DNA of 64,000 nucleotides, from positions 186,001 to 250,000 of the forward strand of contig UPYI01000002.1 of assembly GCA_900538555.1 (NCBI GenBank), in the 5' to 3' direction. The notes under the pieces are model-generated. The model searched no databases, was not told the DNA's origin, and was given only the letters and a program-made list of their open reading frames with translations. A program made the position numbers and the translations under genes. Shown piece by piece: positions 35,659 through 44,839 of this stretch; within the stretch, counting starts at the first letter, position 1, and every line of letters starts with the position of its first letter. Origin of the DNA: an uncultured Porphyromonadaceae bacterium. Lineage in GTDB: Bacteria; Bacteroidota; Bacteroidia; Bacteroidales; Barnesiellaceae.

Positions 35659-36455
35659 GCCGACGGAGCGCCATCGGACGTATATACAGTCCAACCGTCC
35701 TGTTGGTCGATAAAGATATTCCGGCGACCCATATTGATCATCGGTTCGATCGTAAAGGTCATACCCGGAACGATCAGCATACCCGTTCCCGGACGTCCGT
35801 AATGCTCGACCGTAGGCTGTTCATGAAAATGAATCCCCACGCCATGACCGCACAACTCGCGGACAACCGTATAACCGTTCTTTTCGGCATGCTCCTGAAT
35901 CGCCGCACCTACATCGCCCAACCGAGCCCACGGCTGCGCCGTAGCAATACCGATTTCCATGCACTCTTTCGTAACCTGCACCAGACGACGTTTTTCCTCG
36001 CTCACCTCTCCGATCATGAACATACGCGAAGCATCCGAGTAGTAGCCGTTCAGTATCGTAGACACATCGATATTCACAATATCGCCGTTACGTAATATCA
36101 CCTCGTCGCTGGGAATCCCGTGGCACACCACATCGTTGATCGAAATGCAAACGCTTTTCGGAAATCCTTCGTAATTCAACGGTGCGGGAATCGCGCCGTG
36201 TTCCACTGTAAACTGGTAAGCCAGCCGGTCGAGCTCCGCCGTAGAAACGCCCTCTTTCACATACTCCGTCAAGTAATCGAGCAAGGCGGTATTTACCTGT
36301 GCGCTGGCACGGATACCCTTTATTTGCTCATTGGTACGAATAATCTGGCGAGGAGGCACCCGATAACCTTTCCGTTTATAAAACTGTATTTTCTCTGCAA
36401 TCGCAGCCGGGAGCGCATCCTCCTGTCTCCGGAAACTATGCAATCTTCTATTCAT
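35601..36455 (-). CDS. map: Methionine aminopeptidase, type I
   Basis: 284 residues. It removes the initiator methionine. The catalytic domain begins at about residue 38. Metal-ligand motifs: DIVNIDVSTILNGYYSDASRMF (two Asp), GHGVGIHFHEQP (His), TFTIEPMINMG (Glu) and ENMLLITENG (Glu). The substrate-loop region CISINDVVCHGIP is present. An N-terminal segment of about 35 residues, basic and without zinc-finger cysteines, precedes the catalytic part, as in several Bacteroidota forms. The 3' end overlaps the end of the EptA-type gene by 58 nt. Confidence 0.96.
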   Translation of the reverse strand: MNRRLHSFRRQEDALPAAIAEKIQFYKRKGYRVPPRQIIRTNEQIKGIRASAQVNTALLDYLTEYVKEGVSTAELDRLAYQFTVEHGAIPAPLNYEGFPKSVCISINDVVCHGIPSDEVILRNGDIVNIDVSTILNGYYSDASRMFMIGEVSEEKRRLVQVTKECMEIGIATAQPWARLGDVGAAIQEHAEKNGYTVVRELCGHGVGIHFHEQPTVEHYGRPGTGMLIVPGMTFTIEPMINMGRRNIFIDQQDGWTVYTSDGAPSAQWENMLLITENGNEILTY

Positions 36456-36574
36456 AATCCAATTTCATTTTATGAAATATTGCCTGTCGGATACGCCACT
36501 CAAAACCGTCGAGAAGTATCCGATACACCGAATATCTCCTTATTTTAAAGACAAGCAAATTTAATAAAATCTAA

Positions 36575-36690
36575 ACTAAAACAGCAAGCCGAGCGCAGAA
36601 ACTTCAAAAGAAATTTTGAATGGATTATACCGAGACGCTGCATTTTTATGTAAATAAGCAACAAGCCGAGTGCAGAAAACATCCGGAAAG
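36575..36690 (-). repeat. Degenerate promoter-repeat copies upstream of map
   Basis: Two stretches with the minus-strand core TTTCTGC[GA]CTCGGCTTG (plus strand CAAGCCGAGCGCAGAAA near 36582 and CAAGCCGAGTGCAGAAAA near 36662). The positions of the -7 boxes are decayed (TGTTTTAG, TTATTTAC). Orientation points to map. Confidence 0.65.
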
Positions 36691-36805
36691 GTTCATTTTC
36701 ATACCGGAATTTTCCGGTGCTTCCCCAAAACAATTCTCTCACGCCAAACGTTTTATCCCATAGACCCGACCCTCGTACCCCCTACGTGGCGAAAGCAGAG
36801 AATTG
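36691..36805. other. Central part of the map/GT2 intergenic region
   Basis: Between the minus-facing and plus-facing repeat copies. It holds a short palindromic piece (CCGGAATTTTCCGG at about 36703) and no gene or other signal that I recognise. Confidence 0.5.
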
Positions 36806-36927
36806 CCCGGATAAATTTGGCTTTATTCCCAGCTTGCATTATCTTTACAGCGGAAGCTGTGAAGATTGTCGGCGCATCGACAAAGCGCAAATAAATTTGG
36901 CTTTGTTCTCGGCTTGCACTATTTTTG
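36806..36927 (+). repeat. Promoter-bearing intergenic repeat array, period 80 bp
   Basis: Two units facing the glycosyltransferase gene. Core ATAAATTTGGCTTT-TTC-C-GCTTGCA-TAT-TTT. -7 boxes at 36840-36847 (TATCTTTA) and 36920-36927 (TATTTTTG); TTTG at 36896-36899 is 20 nt from the second box. The second box ends 21 nt before the gene start, so the leader is very short. Confidence 0.8.
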
Positions 36928-36948
36928 TATGATAAAAGAAAAAAAGCG

Positions 36949-37710
36949 ATGTACTCTGAAAACCCGACATACTCCGACAGTATAGTTCTCATTCCCACAT
37001 ATAATGAGAAAGAAAATATCGCCGCAATCATTCGGGCTGTATTCGCTCTGCCGCATCCTTTCCACATCTTGATAATCGACGACAATTCGCCCGACGGCAC
37101 GGCTAATATCGTAAAGGAGCTGCAAGCCGAATTCTCCGGTCGTCTGCACCTACTTCAACGTGCCGGCAAACAAGGCTTGGGAACGGCTTACATCGCCGGA
37201 TTCAAATGGGCTCTCGCCCACGACTACGAATACATTTTCGAAATGGATGCCGATTTTTCCCACAACCCCGACGACCTGATCAGGTTGCGCGATGCCTGCG
37301 CATGTCAAGGTGCCGATGTCGCCATCGGATCGCGTTACGTATCGGGGGTAAATGTGGTCAATTGGCCTATGGGACGCGTCGTCATGTCGTACTTCGCTTC
37401 CAAATACGTCCGCATCGTCACCGGGATGAAGATACACGACACCACCGCCGGATTCGTCTGCTATCGCCGGCGGGTACTCTCCGCGTTCGATCTGGACAAC
37501 ATCCGTTTCAAGGGCTATGCGTTCCAGATCGAAATGAAGTTTACCGCCTATAAGTTCGGGTTCAAGATCACGGAAGTCCCTATCATTTTTATCAACCGGG
37601 TATTGGGCGAAAGCAAAATGAATTCGAGCATCTTCGGCGAAGCGGTATTCGGCGTACTGAAACTGAAAATAAACAGCTGGTTCAAAAAATACCCGAAGCC
37701 GACGGAATAG
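36949..37710 (+). CDS. Polyprenol (dolichol)-phosphate mannosyltransferase-like GT2
   Basis: 253 residues, GT2 fold. It transfers a hexose, usually mannose or glucose, from a nucleotide sugar to polyprenyl phosphate at the inner face of the membrane. Motifs: LIPTYNEKENIAAIIRAV (about 14-31), LIIDDNSPDGTANIV, the metal site EMDADFSHNPDDL, and AIGSRYVSGVNVVNWP. No C-terminal membrane helices are seen, as in the short DPM1 type. ATG at 36949 is used because the repeat-borne promoter ends at 36927; a TTG at 36925 would overlap that -7 box. Confidence 0.9.
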   Translation: MYSENPTYSDSIVLIPTYNEKENIAAIIRAVFALPHPFHILIIDDNSPDGTANIVKELQAEFSGRLHLLQRAGKQGLGTAYIAGFKWALAHDYEYIFEMDADFSHNPDDLIRLRDACACQGADVAIGSRYVSGVNVVNWPMGRVVMSYFASKYVRIVTGMKIHDTTAGFVCYRRRVLSAFDLDNIRFKGYAFQIEMKFTAYKFGFKITEVPIIFINRVLGESKMNSSIFGEAVFGVLKLKINSWFKKYPKPTE

Positions 37711-37739
37711 TCGCTCACCCTATCAACCTGACACACAGT

Positions 37740-39092
37740 ATGTACAAGACCATTATCAAGAACGGAACGATTGTCAATGAAGGCAAGCGTTTCGAAGGTT
37801 ACCTTATAATCGAAGGAGAAACCATCCGCGAAGTTGCCGAAGGGAATATTCCGGAGCAATTGGAACACGAAGCAAACGAAGTTATCGATGCGAACGGATT
37901 ATGGGTTCTGCCCGGAGCGATCGACGATCAAGTGCACTTTCGCGAACCCGGGCTTACGCACAAAGCCGAAATAGCCACCGAATCACGGGCGGCTGTGGCA
38001 GGAGGAGTTACCTCGTTCATGGAGATGCCGAATACCAATCCGCAAACGACCACCCTCGACACCCTGAAATGGAAATACGAACGGGCTGCCGACGTATCCG
38101 TAGCAAACTACTCGTTCTACATCGGCGCTACCAACGACAATGCCGACGTATTGCGGCAGATCGACTTCCGGGAAGTCTGCGGTATAAAAATCTTCATGGG
38201 ATCGTCCACCGGAAACATGTTGGTCGATAACGCTGCCACACTCGAACGGATATTCTCGGAATCGCCCGCCCTTATCGCCGTACATTGCGAACAGGAAGAG
38301 ATCATCCGCAACAACCGGGAATACTATACCCGCAGATTCGGCGACGATCTGCCGATCTACTTCCACCCGATGATACGCAGCGCAGAAGCCTGCTATACCT
38401 CCTCTTCGCGGGCAGCCGAACTTGCCGACCGCACCGGGGCACGCCTGCACCTGCTGCACCTGTCTACTGCCCGGGAGCTGACCCTGCTCGACAGCCGTCC
38501 GCTCTCCGAGAAAAAAATTACGGGCGAGGCTTGCGTACATTTCCTGTGGTTCGACGACAACAACTATGCGGAATACGGCAACCGGATCAAATGGAATCCC
38601 GCTATCAAGACCTGCGCCGACCGGCTCGCCATGCTCGAAGGCATCCGCAACGGGAAATTAGATGTCGTCGCCACCGACCACGCGCCGCACCTGCCCGCCG
38701 AAAAAATCGGCAACTGCCTGCGGGCGGCATCGGGCGGACCGTTGGTACAGCACTCCCTGCAAGTGATGCTCGAACTGCACCTGCGCGGCGAGTTCCCGCT
38801 CGAAACCGTCGTACAGAAAATGGCTCACGCCCCGGCAGACCTCTACCGGATCGGCCGGCGCGGCTATCTCCGACCCGGCTATTTCGCCGATATCGTATTG
38901 GTAAATCCGAATCGCCGGTACACGGTAAGTCCAGCCAACATCCTTTCCAAATGCGGTTGGTCGCCATTCGAAGGACACACATTCCCCTGCTCGATCGAAC
39001 GCACTTGGGTGAACGGCGTCACCGCCTTTGCCGACGGGGCTGTCTCCGATACCTGCCGGGGCAAACGACTCCTCTTCCACCCCGACAGATAG
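37740..39092 (+). CDS. pyrC: Dihydroorotase-family amidohydrolase
   Basis: 450 residues, amidohydrolase superfamily, class I dihydroorotase length. It should cyclise carbamoyl-aspartate in pyrimidine synthesis. Motifs: VLPGAIDDQVHFREPGLTHK (about 56-75), FMEMPNTNPQTTT, HLLHLSTARELTLL, and VVATDHAPHLPAEK with the catalytic Asp. The usual metal-binding HxH reads Q-V-H here, so one metal ligand is changed; the same variant is, to my knowledge, common in Bacteroidota relatives. It is probably co-transcribed with the glycosyltransferase gene 29 nt upstream. Confidence 0.88.
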   Translation: MYKTIIKNGTIVNEGKRFEGYLIIEGETIREVAEGNIPEQLEHEANEVIDANGLWVLPGAIDDQVHFREPGLTHKAEIATESRAAVAGGVTSFMEMPNTNPQTTTLDTLKWKYERAADVSVANYSFYIGATNDNADVLRQIDFREVCGIKIFMGSSTGNMLVDNAATLERIFSESPALIAVHCEQEEIIRNNREYYTRRFGDDLPIYFHPMIRSAEACYTSSSRAAELADRTGARLHLLHLSTARELTLLDSRPLSEKKITGEACVHFLWFDDNNYAEYGNRIKWNPAIKTCADRLAMLEGIRNGKLDVVATDHAPHLPAEKIGNCLRAASGGPLVQHSLQVMLELHLRGEFPLETVVQKMAHAPADLYRIGRRGYLRPGYFADIVLVNPNRRYTVSPANILSKCGWSPFEGHTFPCSIERTWVNGVTAFADGAVSDTCRGKRLLFHPDR

Positions 39093-39173
39093 CCCCTGAA
39101 ATATTTACTATCGGGCTATTCCGATACAAGGTCGGCAAACCGGAAAGATTCCCGGTCGCTCCCGATATAAAAC

Positions 39174-39217
39174 ACACCGGAGGCTGTCTCTTTTTATTCC
39201 GAGACAGCCTCCGGTGT
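39174..39217. terminator. Strong terminator after pyrC
   Basis: A 17-bp perfect stem (ACACCGGAGGCTGTCTC and its complement) with a 10-nt loop TTTTTATTCC. It lies between the convergent pyrC and small lipoprotein genes. Confidence 0.8.
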
Positions 39218-39265
39218 TTCATATCAAGTGAAAGCAGGCTTATCCGAAAATCCGGATAGGCAGAA

Positions 39266-39502
39266 CTAATCTTCCGAGAGCTCTTCGATCTCTTCCTGCA
39301 TCTCTTTCAGTTCCTTCTTCACCTCTTTCTTGGCTTTCTTGTACTCTTTCTTAATCTCCTTTTCCGCCTTTTTACCGGCTTTCTCCACCTCATCGAATAC
39401 ATTTTCCACCGCGTCTTTCAACTTTTCTTCCGGTGTCTTTTCGCGGCAAGACGACAAAGCGAGCACCGAAGACAATGCCAACAGCAATAAAATCCGTTTC
39501 AT
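39266..39502 (-). CDS. Small coiled-coil lipoprotein
   Basis: 78 residues. A lipoprotein signal (LALSSC, Cys at about 18) is followed by one highly charged Lys/Glu-rich helix (about 25-78), which should form a coiled coil. No family is recognised. It may be an abundant small envelope lipoprotein, comparable in form only to Lpp-like spacers. The ATG at 39502 gives the signal peptide directly. It starts 13 nt after the stop of the acyl-CoA synthetase gene, so it is probably the second gene of that unit. Confidence 0.8.
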   Translation of the reverse strand: MKRILLLLALSSVLALSSCREKTPEEKLKDAVENVFDEVEKAGKKAEKEIKKEYKKAKKEVKKELKEMQEEIEELSED

Positions 39503-39515
39503 ACGCTCTATTCGT

Positions 39516-41177
39516 TTAATTATTATATAAATACCGTTTAATACTACGCTTCGGCGTTTTCTCAAACTCGTTCGGATACAACTGGATTTTGGTGATCGCT
39601 TCGTACGGAGCCACGATCTTGTTCAGGTTCTTCCGCACCTCCTCCATCGCTTCGGGCAGATCGGCATTCGATAAACCGTAACTGTCCATCGCTTCATAAT
39701 CGGGACAAACCAATGCAACTAATTTACCTTCGCGCTCGACCACCAGACTCTCCATAACGAAAGGCATGTTGTTCAACTTCGCCTCGATCTCTTCCGGATA
39801 AATATTCTGACCGCTCGCGCCGAGAATCATCGTCTTGTAGCGACCCCGTATATAAATCGTACCATCGACATCGATCGTACCCATATCGCCGGTATGCAGC
39901 CAGCCGTCCTCGTCGAGCACAGCCTTCGTCGCCTCTTCATTCTTATAATATCCGCGCATCACATGTTCGCCGCGCACGCAAATTTCGCCGGGGATATTCT
40001 GCGGATCGGGCGAATCGACCTTCGTCTCCACATACCCGAACAACGTGCGTCCTGCCGAAGTCGGGATAAATTCACGATGCGGCGTATAAGCGACTAACGG
40101 AGCACACTCGGTCATACCGTATCCCACGGTGAACGGGAATTTGATCCGGTGCAAAAACTCCTCCACCTCGCGGTTGAGCGGAGCTCCGCCCACAATCACC
40201 TCCTCGAAGTTCCCGCCGAAAGCGTCGATCAACTTCTTCCGCACCTGCGCGTAAATCTGCGCATCCAGCAACGGGATATTCAATGCCCACTTCATCGGTG
40301 TGCGGCTCAACAACGGTTGAATCTGTTTCCGGTAAACCTTTTCCAGAATCAACGGCACACAGATAATCAAGTTCGGTTTTACTTCGCCCAGAGCCTTCAA
40401 CAAAATTTTCGGAGAAGGGATTTTTCCCAGCAACGTGATATGCGAACCGACTGCCAGCGGAACCAGCAAATCGAACGCACAGCCATAAGCATGTGCCAAA
40501 GGCAGGAACGACAAACATTTGCTGTGTTTGTAATGCAAGTGCGAACGGACACCGTACATCACATTTCCCGCCAGATTGTTACCGGTAAGCATCACACCCT
40601 TGCTGAATCCTGTCGTACCCGACGTATAGTTGATGATCGACACTTTGTCGTTGTCCAGTTCGGCATATTGCACATGTTCGGGCATGAAGCCACCCGGATA
40701 AGCAGCCCGGAATTTCCGTTTCAAGTCGCGCATACATTTGGCAATCTCCTCACCGTCGCGTTGAGCGAAACAAGAAAAATCGGTAAGCGAAATGGCGGCA
40801 CGCAGGTGGGGCAATTTCTCCATCTCCATATTTTCCCAAATCTGGTCGCCGACAAACAGCAGCACCGAATCGGAATGATTCACGATATGATGCACATCGT
40901 GCGGGTTGAATTCTTGCAGGATCGGCACCAGTATAGCGCCATAGGTCACCGTAGCCATAAAAGCCACCACCCAGTTGGGCGTGTTCTTTCCGATCAAGGC
41001 GATCTTGTCGCCGCGACGGATCTGACAGTGACGGAACAAAATATGCAACTTGGCGATTTCCCGGGCAAGTTCCTGATAAGTATAATGTTTCTGGTCGTTA
41101 TAATCGGTCAAAGCCGGCAGGTCCCAGTTCTCCCGGAAACTCTTTTCATAGATTTTTATAAAATTCTCCTCTATCAT
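39516..41177 (-). CDS. AMP-dependent long-chain acyl-CoA synthetase-like ligase
   Basis: 553 residues. ANL superfamily: the P-loop motif INYTSGTTGFSKGVMLT (about 185-201), the GYGMTECAPLVAYTP motif, the hinge region GWLHTGDMGTIDVDGTIYIRGRYK, and the C-terminal Lys-containing motif EFEKTPKRSIKRY. It activates a carboxylic acid, probably a fatty acid, through an acyl-adenylate; the acid cannot be specified. It is slightly short relative to eukaryotic forms and matches the bacterial FadD-like group. Confidence 0.9.
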   Translation of the reverse strand: MIEENFIKIYEKSFRENWDLPALTDYNDQKHYTYQELAREIAKLHILFRHCQIRRGDKIALIGKNTPNWVVAFMATVTYGAILVPILQEFNPHDVHHIVNHSDSVLLFVGDQIWENMEMEKLPHLRAAISLTDFSCFAQRDGEEIAKCMRDLKRKFRAAYPGGFMPEHVQYAELDNDKVSIINYTSGTTGFSKGVMLTGNNLAGNVMYGVRSHLHYKHSKCLSFLPLAHAYGCAFDLLVPLAVGSHITLLGKIPSPKILLKALGEVKPNLIICVPLILEKVYRKQIQPLLSRTPMKWALNIPLLDAQIYAQVRKKLIDAFGGNFEEVIVGGAPLNREVEEFLHRIKFPFTVGYGMTECAPLVAYTPHREFIPTSAGRTLFGYVETKVDSPDPQNIPGEICVRGEHVMRGYYKNEEATKAVLDEDGWLHTGDMGTIDVDGTIYIRGRYKTMILGASGQNIYPEEIEAKLNNMPFVMESLVVEREGKLVALVCPDYEAMDSYGLSNADLPEAMEEVRKNLNKIVAPYEAITKIQLYPNEFEKTPKRSIKRYLYNN

Positions 41178-41195
41178 ATCGAATGATTTTAATTC

Positions 41196-41264
41196 AACGT
41201 TTTCGCAAGCCGAGGGCAGAGCCGAACTCGTTCAAGCTATGCCGAGGCAAGAAAAGGTGCATAC
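41196..41264 (-). repeat. Intergenic repeat copy, subtype without a -7 box
   Basis: Minus-strand text ATGCACCTTTTCTTGCCTC, GGCATAG, TGAACGAGTTCGG, CTCTGCCCTCGGCTT and CGAAAACGTT in order. The same string, with few changes, is in the sufC-sufB spacer at 48222-48292. The end CGAAAACGTT replaces the -7 box of the other copies. Confidence 0.7.
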
Positions 41265-41530
41265 CAATAAACGTCTTCGGCAAGCCGACGATTGCCCGAA
41301 GCACACACGCAGTACCGGTGTATTGCCGTCGGTCTTATCCGAACACCGTATAAATGAGCGGGTTTTATACGTTCCGGCTCGCACGGAGCCACCTCGCATG
41401 CCGACAAATATACAACGAAGTTTCTATATACACCCATTAAATCGGCAACTATTCCCGATAAAATTGCATATTTCACCGCATTTTGTGTACTTTTGTCTTT
41501 CTAATAACCCCTAAAAAACGAACAGACTCT
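41265..41530. other. Spacer upstream of mtaB
   Basis: No gene seen. It contains the mtaB promoter at the right end; the piece 41270-41450 has no recognised structure. Confidence 0.5.
41464..41495 (+). promoter_or_regulatory. Promoter of mtaB
   Basis: TTG at 41464-41466 and TACTTTTG at 41488-41495, about 21 nt apart, with a leader near 30 nt to the ATG at 41531. Confidence 0.55.
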
Positions 41531-42847
41531 ATGATAGATGCCTCCGTATTCCAAAACAAAACCGCAGCCTATTACACATTGGGCTGCAAGCTCAACTTTG
41601 CCGAGACCTCCTCGATCGGGCAACTGCTCGAAGCGCAAGGCATACGCAAAGCCAGAGCAGGCGAAACGGCTGACATCTGCATCGTAAACACCTGTTCGGT
41701 AACGGAACTTGCCGATAAAAAATGCCGGCAGGCGATCCGGCGCATTGTCCGCCGGCATCCGGGCGCATTCGTCGTCGTCACCGGATGTTACGCCCAGCTG
41801 AAACCCGAAGAGGTAGCCCATATCCCCGAAGTGGACCTCGTATTGGGGGCGGAACAAAAAATGGACATCCTGCAATACCTCGACACGTTGGGAAAGAAAT
41901 CCGGGGCAGGACAGATATTCACGACCCACAGCAACGACATCCGCAAGTTCAGCCCCTCCTGCTCCCGCGGCGACCGCACCCGCTATTTTCTCAAAGTGCA
42001 GGACGGTTGCGACTATTTCTGCACCTACTGCACCATACCGCTGGCTCGCGGCAGAAGCCGCTGCGGCACGATTGCCGAACTCACGCAACAAGCCCGGCAG
42101 GTAGCCGAAGAGGGCGGTAAGGAGATCGTCATCACGGGAGTGAACATCGGCGACTTCGGCAAACATACGGGCGAAACATTCTTCGACCTTGTCCGGTCGC
42201 TCGACGAGGTGGAAGGGATCGAACGGTATCGCATCTCCTCCATCGAACCGAACTTGCTGACCGACGAGATCATCGAGTTTGCCGCCCGTTCCAAACGTTT
42301 CGCTCCGCACTTCCACATACCGCTCCAATCGGGCAGCGACACGATATTGAAGTTGATGCACCGCCATTACGACACATCGCTCTTCGCCCACAAAATAGAA
42401 AAGATACGAGAAACGATGCCCGACGCATTTATCGGCGTAGATCTTATCGTCGGCGTACGGGGCGAAACGCCCGAACTTTTTGAAGAGAGCTACCGTTTCG
42501 TCGAAAGCCTCGACATCTCGCAACTGCACGTATTCACCTACTCCGAACGCCCCAACACACAGGCGTTGAAAATCGAATACACCGTGCCGCAAGAGGAACG
42601 GCACGAACGTTGCCGGCGCATGCTCGACCTTTCCGACAGCAAGCTGCGGGCGTTCTATGAAAAGCATCGCGGCGAGGCACGTCCGGTACTTTTCGAGCAA
42701 CCACGCAAAGGCGCACCCATGCACGGGTTCACCGACAACTACATCCGGGTAGAAACGGACGTACGGAAAGAGTGGGTCAATACCACCCGCACCGTCCGCC
42801 TCGGAGACTACAACGAAGCCGGCGATGCACTCGTCGCAACCGAATAA
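41531..42847 (+). CDS. mtaB: tRNA t6A37 methylthiotransferase (MtaB)
   Basis: 438 residues, radical-SAM methylthiotransferase. It converts t6A37 to ms2t6A37 in tRNA. Domains: N-terminal MTTase domain with three Cys (YTLGCKLNFAETS, NTCSVTELADKKC, VTGCYAQLKPEEV), radical SAM domain with the CxxxCxxC motif CDYFCTYCTIP, and a C-terminal TRAM domain (about 375-438). The text matches MtaB more than MiaB or RimO (K-L-N-x-A/x-E-T in the first motif). The ATG at 41531 follows the promoter; the longer frame would start before it. First gene of a unit with lpxL-like and GT2 genes. Confidence 0.93.
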   Translation: MIDASVFQNKTAAYYTLGCKLNFAETSSIGQLLEAQGIRKARAGETADICIVNTCSVTELADKKCRQAIRRIVRRHPGAFVVVTGCYAQLKPEEVAHIPEVDLVLGAEQKMDILQYLDTLGKKSGAGQIFTTHSNDIRKFSPSCSRGDRTRYFLKVQDGCDYFCTYCTIPLARGRSRCGTIAELTQQARQVAEEGGKEIVITGVNIGDFGKHTGETFFDLVRSLDEVEGIERYRISSIEPNLLTDEIIEFAARSKRFAPHFHIPLQSGSDTILKLMHRHYDTSLFAHKIEKIRETMPDAFIGVDLIVGVRGETPELFEESYRFVESLDISQLHVFTYSERPNTQALKIEYTVPQEERHERCRRMLDLSDSKLRAFYEKHRGEARPVLFEQPRKGAPMHGFTDNYIRVETDVRKEWVNTTRTVRLGDYNEAGDALVATE

Positions 42848-42860
42848 AAAACCGACCGCT

Positions 42861-43778
42861 ATGAAAAAAGAGACCGTACAAAATATCCTTTATTCGCCGC
42901 TCTACCTCGTATTGTGGCTGCATGCGATTCTGCCGATGCGCATCCTTTACATCCTGTCGGATATTCTCTTTTTCCCGCTGTTTTATCTGGTGCGGTATCG
43001 GCGGGCATTGGTGCAGAAAAACCTGCGGAACTCTTTCCCCGAAAAAAGCGACCGGGAACTCCGGACGATCGAACGAAATTTTTATCGCCATTTCTGCGAC
43101 TACATCGTAGAGACGATCAAACTGTTGCATATCTCCGACAAGGAGATGAAACGCCGCATGGCGTTCGAGAATGCCGGGTTGGTAGACTCGCTCATCGCCG
43201 AAGGGAAATCGGTCATGCTCCTGCTCGGTCATTTCGGCAACTGGGAGTGGATTCCTTCCATGAGAATGTGGCTGACCGACGATGCCCAATTCTACGGACA
43301 GATATACCGACCGCTTAAAAACGAATGGTTCGACCGGCTCATGCTGCGCATGCGCGGACGCTTCGGCACACAATGTATTCCCAAAAAAGAGACCGTGCGG
43401 CGTATCATCGGATTCAAGAAAAACAACGAACGGTTCATCATCGGATTCATGTCCGACCAGACCCCTTCACACAACAACATACACCACTGGACGACATTCC
43501 TCAATCAAGACACCGCCGTGCTCACCGGCTATGAAACTCTGGCGATTAAAAACCGTTTCGCCGTAGTCTATGTCGATGTGGAGTGCATCCGGCGCGGGTA
43601 CTACAAAGCCACCTACCGCGAACTCAGCCGCGATGCCGGAGAGTTTGCCGACTTCGAACTTGCCGACCGCTATATGGCGGAAATGGAAAAAACCATCCGA
43701 CGGAAACCCGAAGGATGGCTGTGGACACACAAACGCTGGAAACACAAACGGGTTCTGCCCGAAACCGCTGCCGTATGA
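42861..43778 (+). CDS. Lysophospholipid/lipid A acyltransferase, LpxL/HtrB family
   Basis: 305 residues with one N-terminal membrane helix (about 10-45). The catalytic motif is LLGHFGNWEW (His, then Glu five positions later: HX4E), followed by GQIYRPLKNEWFD and GFMSDQTPS. It transfers a secondary acyl chain to lipid A or a related lipid at the inner membrane. The ATG at 42861, 13 nt after mtaB, is preferred to an ATG at 42825 inside mtaB. The next gene overlaps its stop by 4 nt. Confidence 0.9.
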   Translation: MKKETVQNILYSPLYLVLWLHAILPMRILYILSDILFFPLFYLVRYRRALVQKNLRNSFPEKSDRELRTIERNFYRHFCDYIVETIKLLHISDKEMKRRMAFENAGLVDSLIAEGKSVMLLLGHFGNWEWIPSMRMWLTDDAQFYGQIYRPLKNEWFDRLMLRMRGRFGTQCIPKKETVRRIIGFKKNNERFIIGFMSDQTPSHNNIHHWTTFLNQDTAVLTGYETLAIKNRFAVVYVDVECIRRGYYKATYRELSRDAGEFADFELADRYMAEMEKTIRRKPEGWLWTHKRWKHKRVLPETAAV

Positions 43779-44770
43779 AACCTGTTGCCGTTATCATACT
43801 CAACTGGAACGGAGCCGAACTGCTCCGGCAATTCCTGCCGTCGGTCGTTGCAGGCACATCGCCGCGCCTTGCCGACATCATCGTCGCCGACAACGGATCG
43901 GACGACGATTCGGTGGAATGGGTACGGCAACACTATCCGGAAGTGGTCCTGCTGCCCTTCCCCGAAAACTACGGATTCGCACAAGGCTACAACCTCAGTA
44001 TCGAACAGGCGAAAGCTTACGAATACGTCGTCTTGCTCAATTCCGACGTAGAAACGCCCGACGGCTGGCTCGAACCGCTCGTCGCTTATGCCGACCGGCA
44101 TCCCGAAGTCGCCGTCTGCCAGCCCAAACTGTTGTCGTACCGGGATAAGAACCGGTTCGAATACGCCGGAGCCGCCGGCGGATTCCTCGACCGGTACGGC
44201 TACCCGTTCTGCCGGGGACGGATATTCGGCACGATCGAAGCCGACAACGGACAATACGATACTCCGTGCGACATCTTCTGGGCATCGGGAGCAGCCTTGT
44301 TCATCCGCACCCGGGTTTACACCGAAGTCGGCGGTCTCGACCCCTACTTCTTCGCCCACATGGAGGAGATAGACCTTTGCTGGCGCGTCCACCTTGCCGG
44401 GTATCGCATCGTCTGCCTGCCCGAAAGCCGGGTATATCATCTGGGCGGAGCCACGCTTGCCGCTTCCGATCCCCGAAAGACGTATCTGAATTTCCGGAAC
44501 AACCTGCTGATGCTCCATAAGAACCTGCCGCCCGAAGAAGGCAGACGACTGCTGTTCGTCCGCCGGTTGTACGACACGCTGGCTTGGTTGAAATTCATGC
44601 TGACGGCACATTTCGCCGATGCCAATGCCCTGCTGAAAGCCCACAACGATTTCCGGAAAAGCCGGAAGAGATACACCGCTCACCCCCGGGAAAATCTGCT
44701 GACGACATTCGACGAAGCCCGACGCAACATCACCGTCGATTATTTCCTGCGCCGAAAAAAGAAATTCTGA
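43775..44770 (+). CDS. GT2 family glycosyltransferase
   Basis: 331 residues. GT2 (WbbL/rhamnosyltransferase-like) fold: VIILNWNGAELLRQFLPSVV (4-23), IIVADNGSDDDSV, YVVLLNSDVETPDGWL with the metal-binding Asp pair, and GGLDPYFFAHMEEIDLCWR. No membrane segment is seen. It overlaps the acyltransferase gene (ATGA), so translation is coupled. The pairing of lipid acyltransferase and glycosyltransferase suggests a part in cell-envelope glycolipid synthesis; the sugar is unknown. Confidence 0.9.
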   Translation: MKPVAVIILNWNGAELLRQFLPSVVAGTSPRLADIIVADNGSDDDSVEWVRQHYPEVVLLPFPENYGFAQGYNLSIEQAKAYEYVVLLNSDVETPDGWLEPLVAYADRHPEVAVCQPKLLSYRDKNRFEYAGAAGGFLDRYGYPFCRGRIFGTIEADNGQYDTPCDIFWASGAALFIRTRVYTEVGGLDPYFFAHMEEIDLCWRVHLAGYRIVCLPESRVYHLGGATLAASDPRKTYLNFRNNLLMLHKNLPPEEGRRLLFVRRLYDTLAWLKFMLTAHFADANALLKAHNDFRKSRKRYTAHPRENLLTTFDEARRNITVDYFLRRKKKF

Positions 44771-44839
44771 ATCGCCCGTGCGTCCTCGAACGCAACGTGC
44801 CATTCAGAATCGACTATCCTTAACCGCCGGCAAAGCGGA

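Noticed and set aside
42825..42860. Upstream start of the LpxL-like gene
   Set aside because: It overlaps mtaB by 23 nt and adds a polar stretch; ATG at 42861 gives the typical N-terminus.
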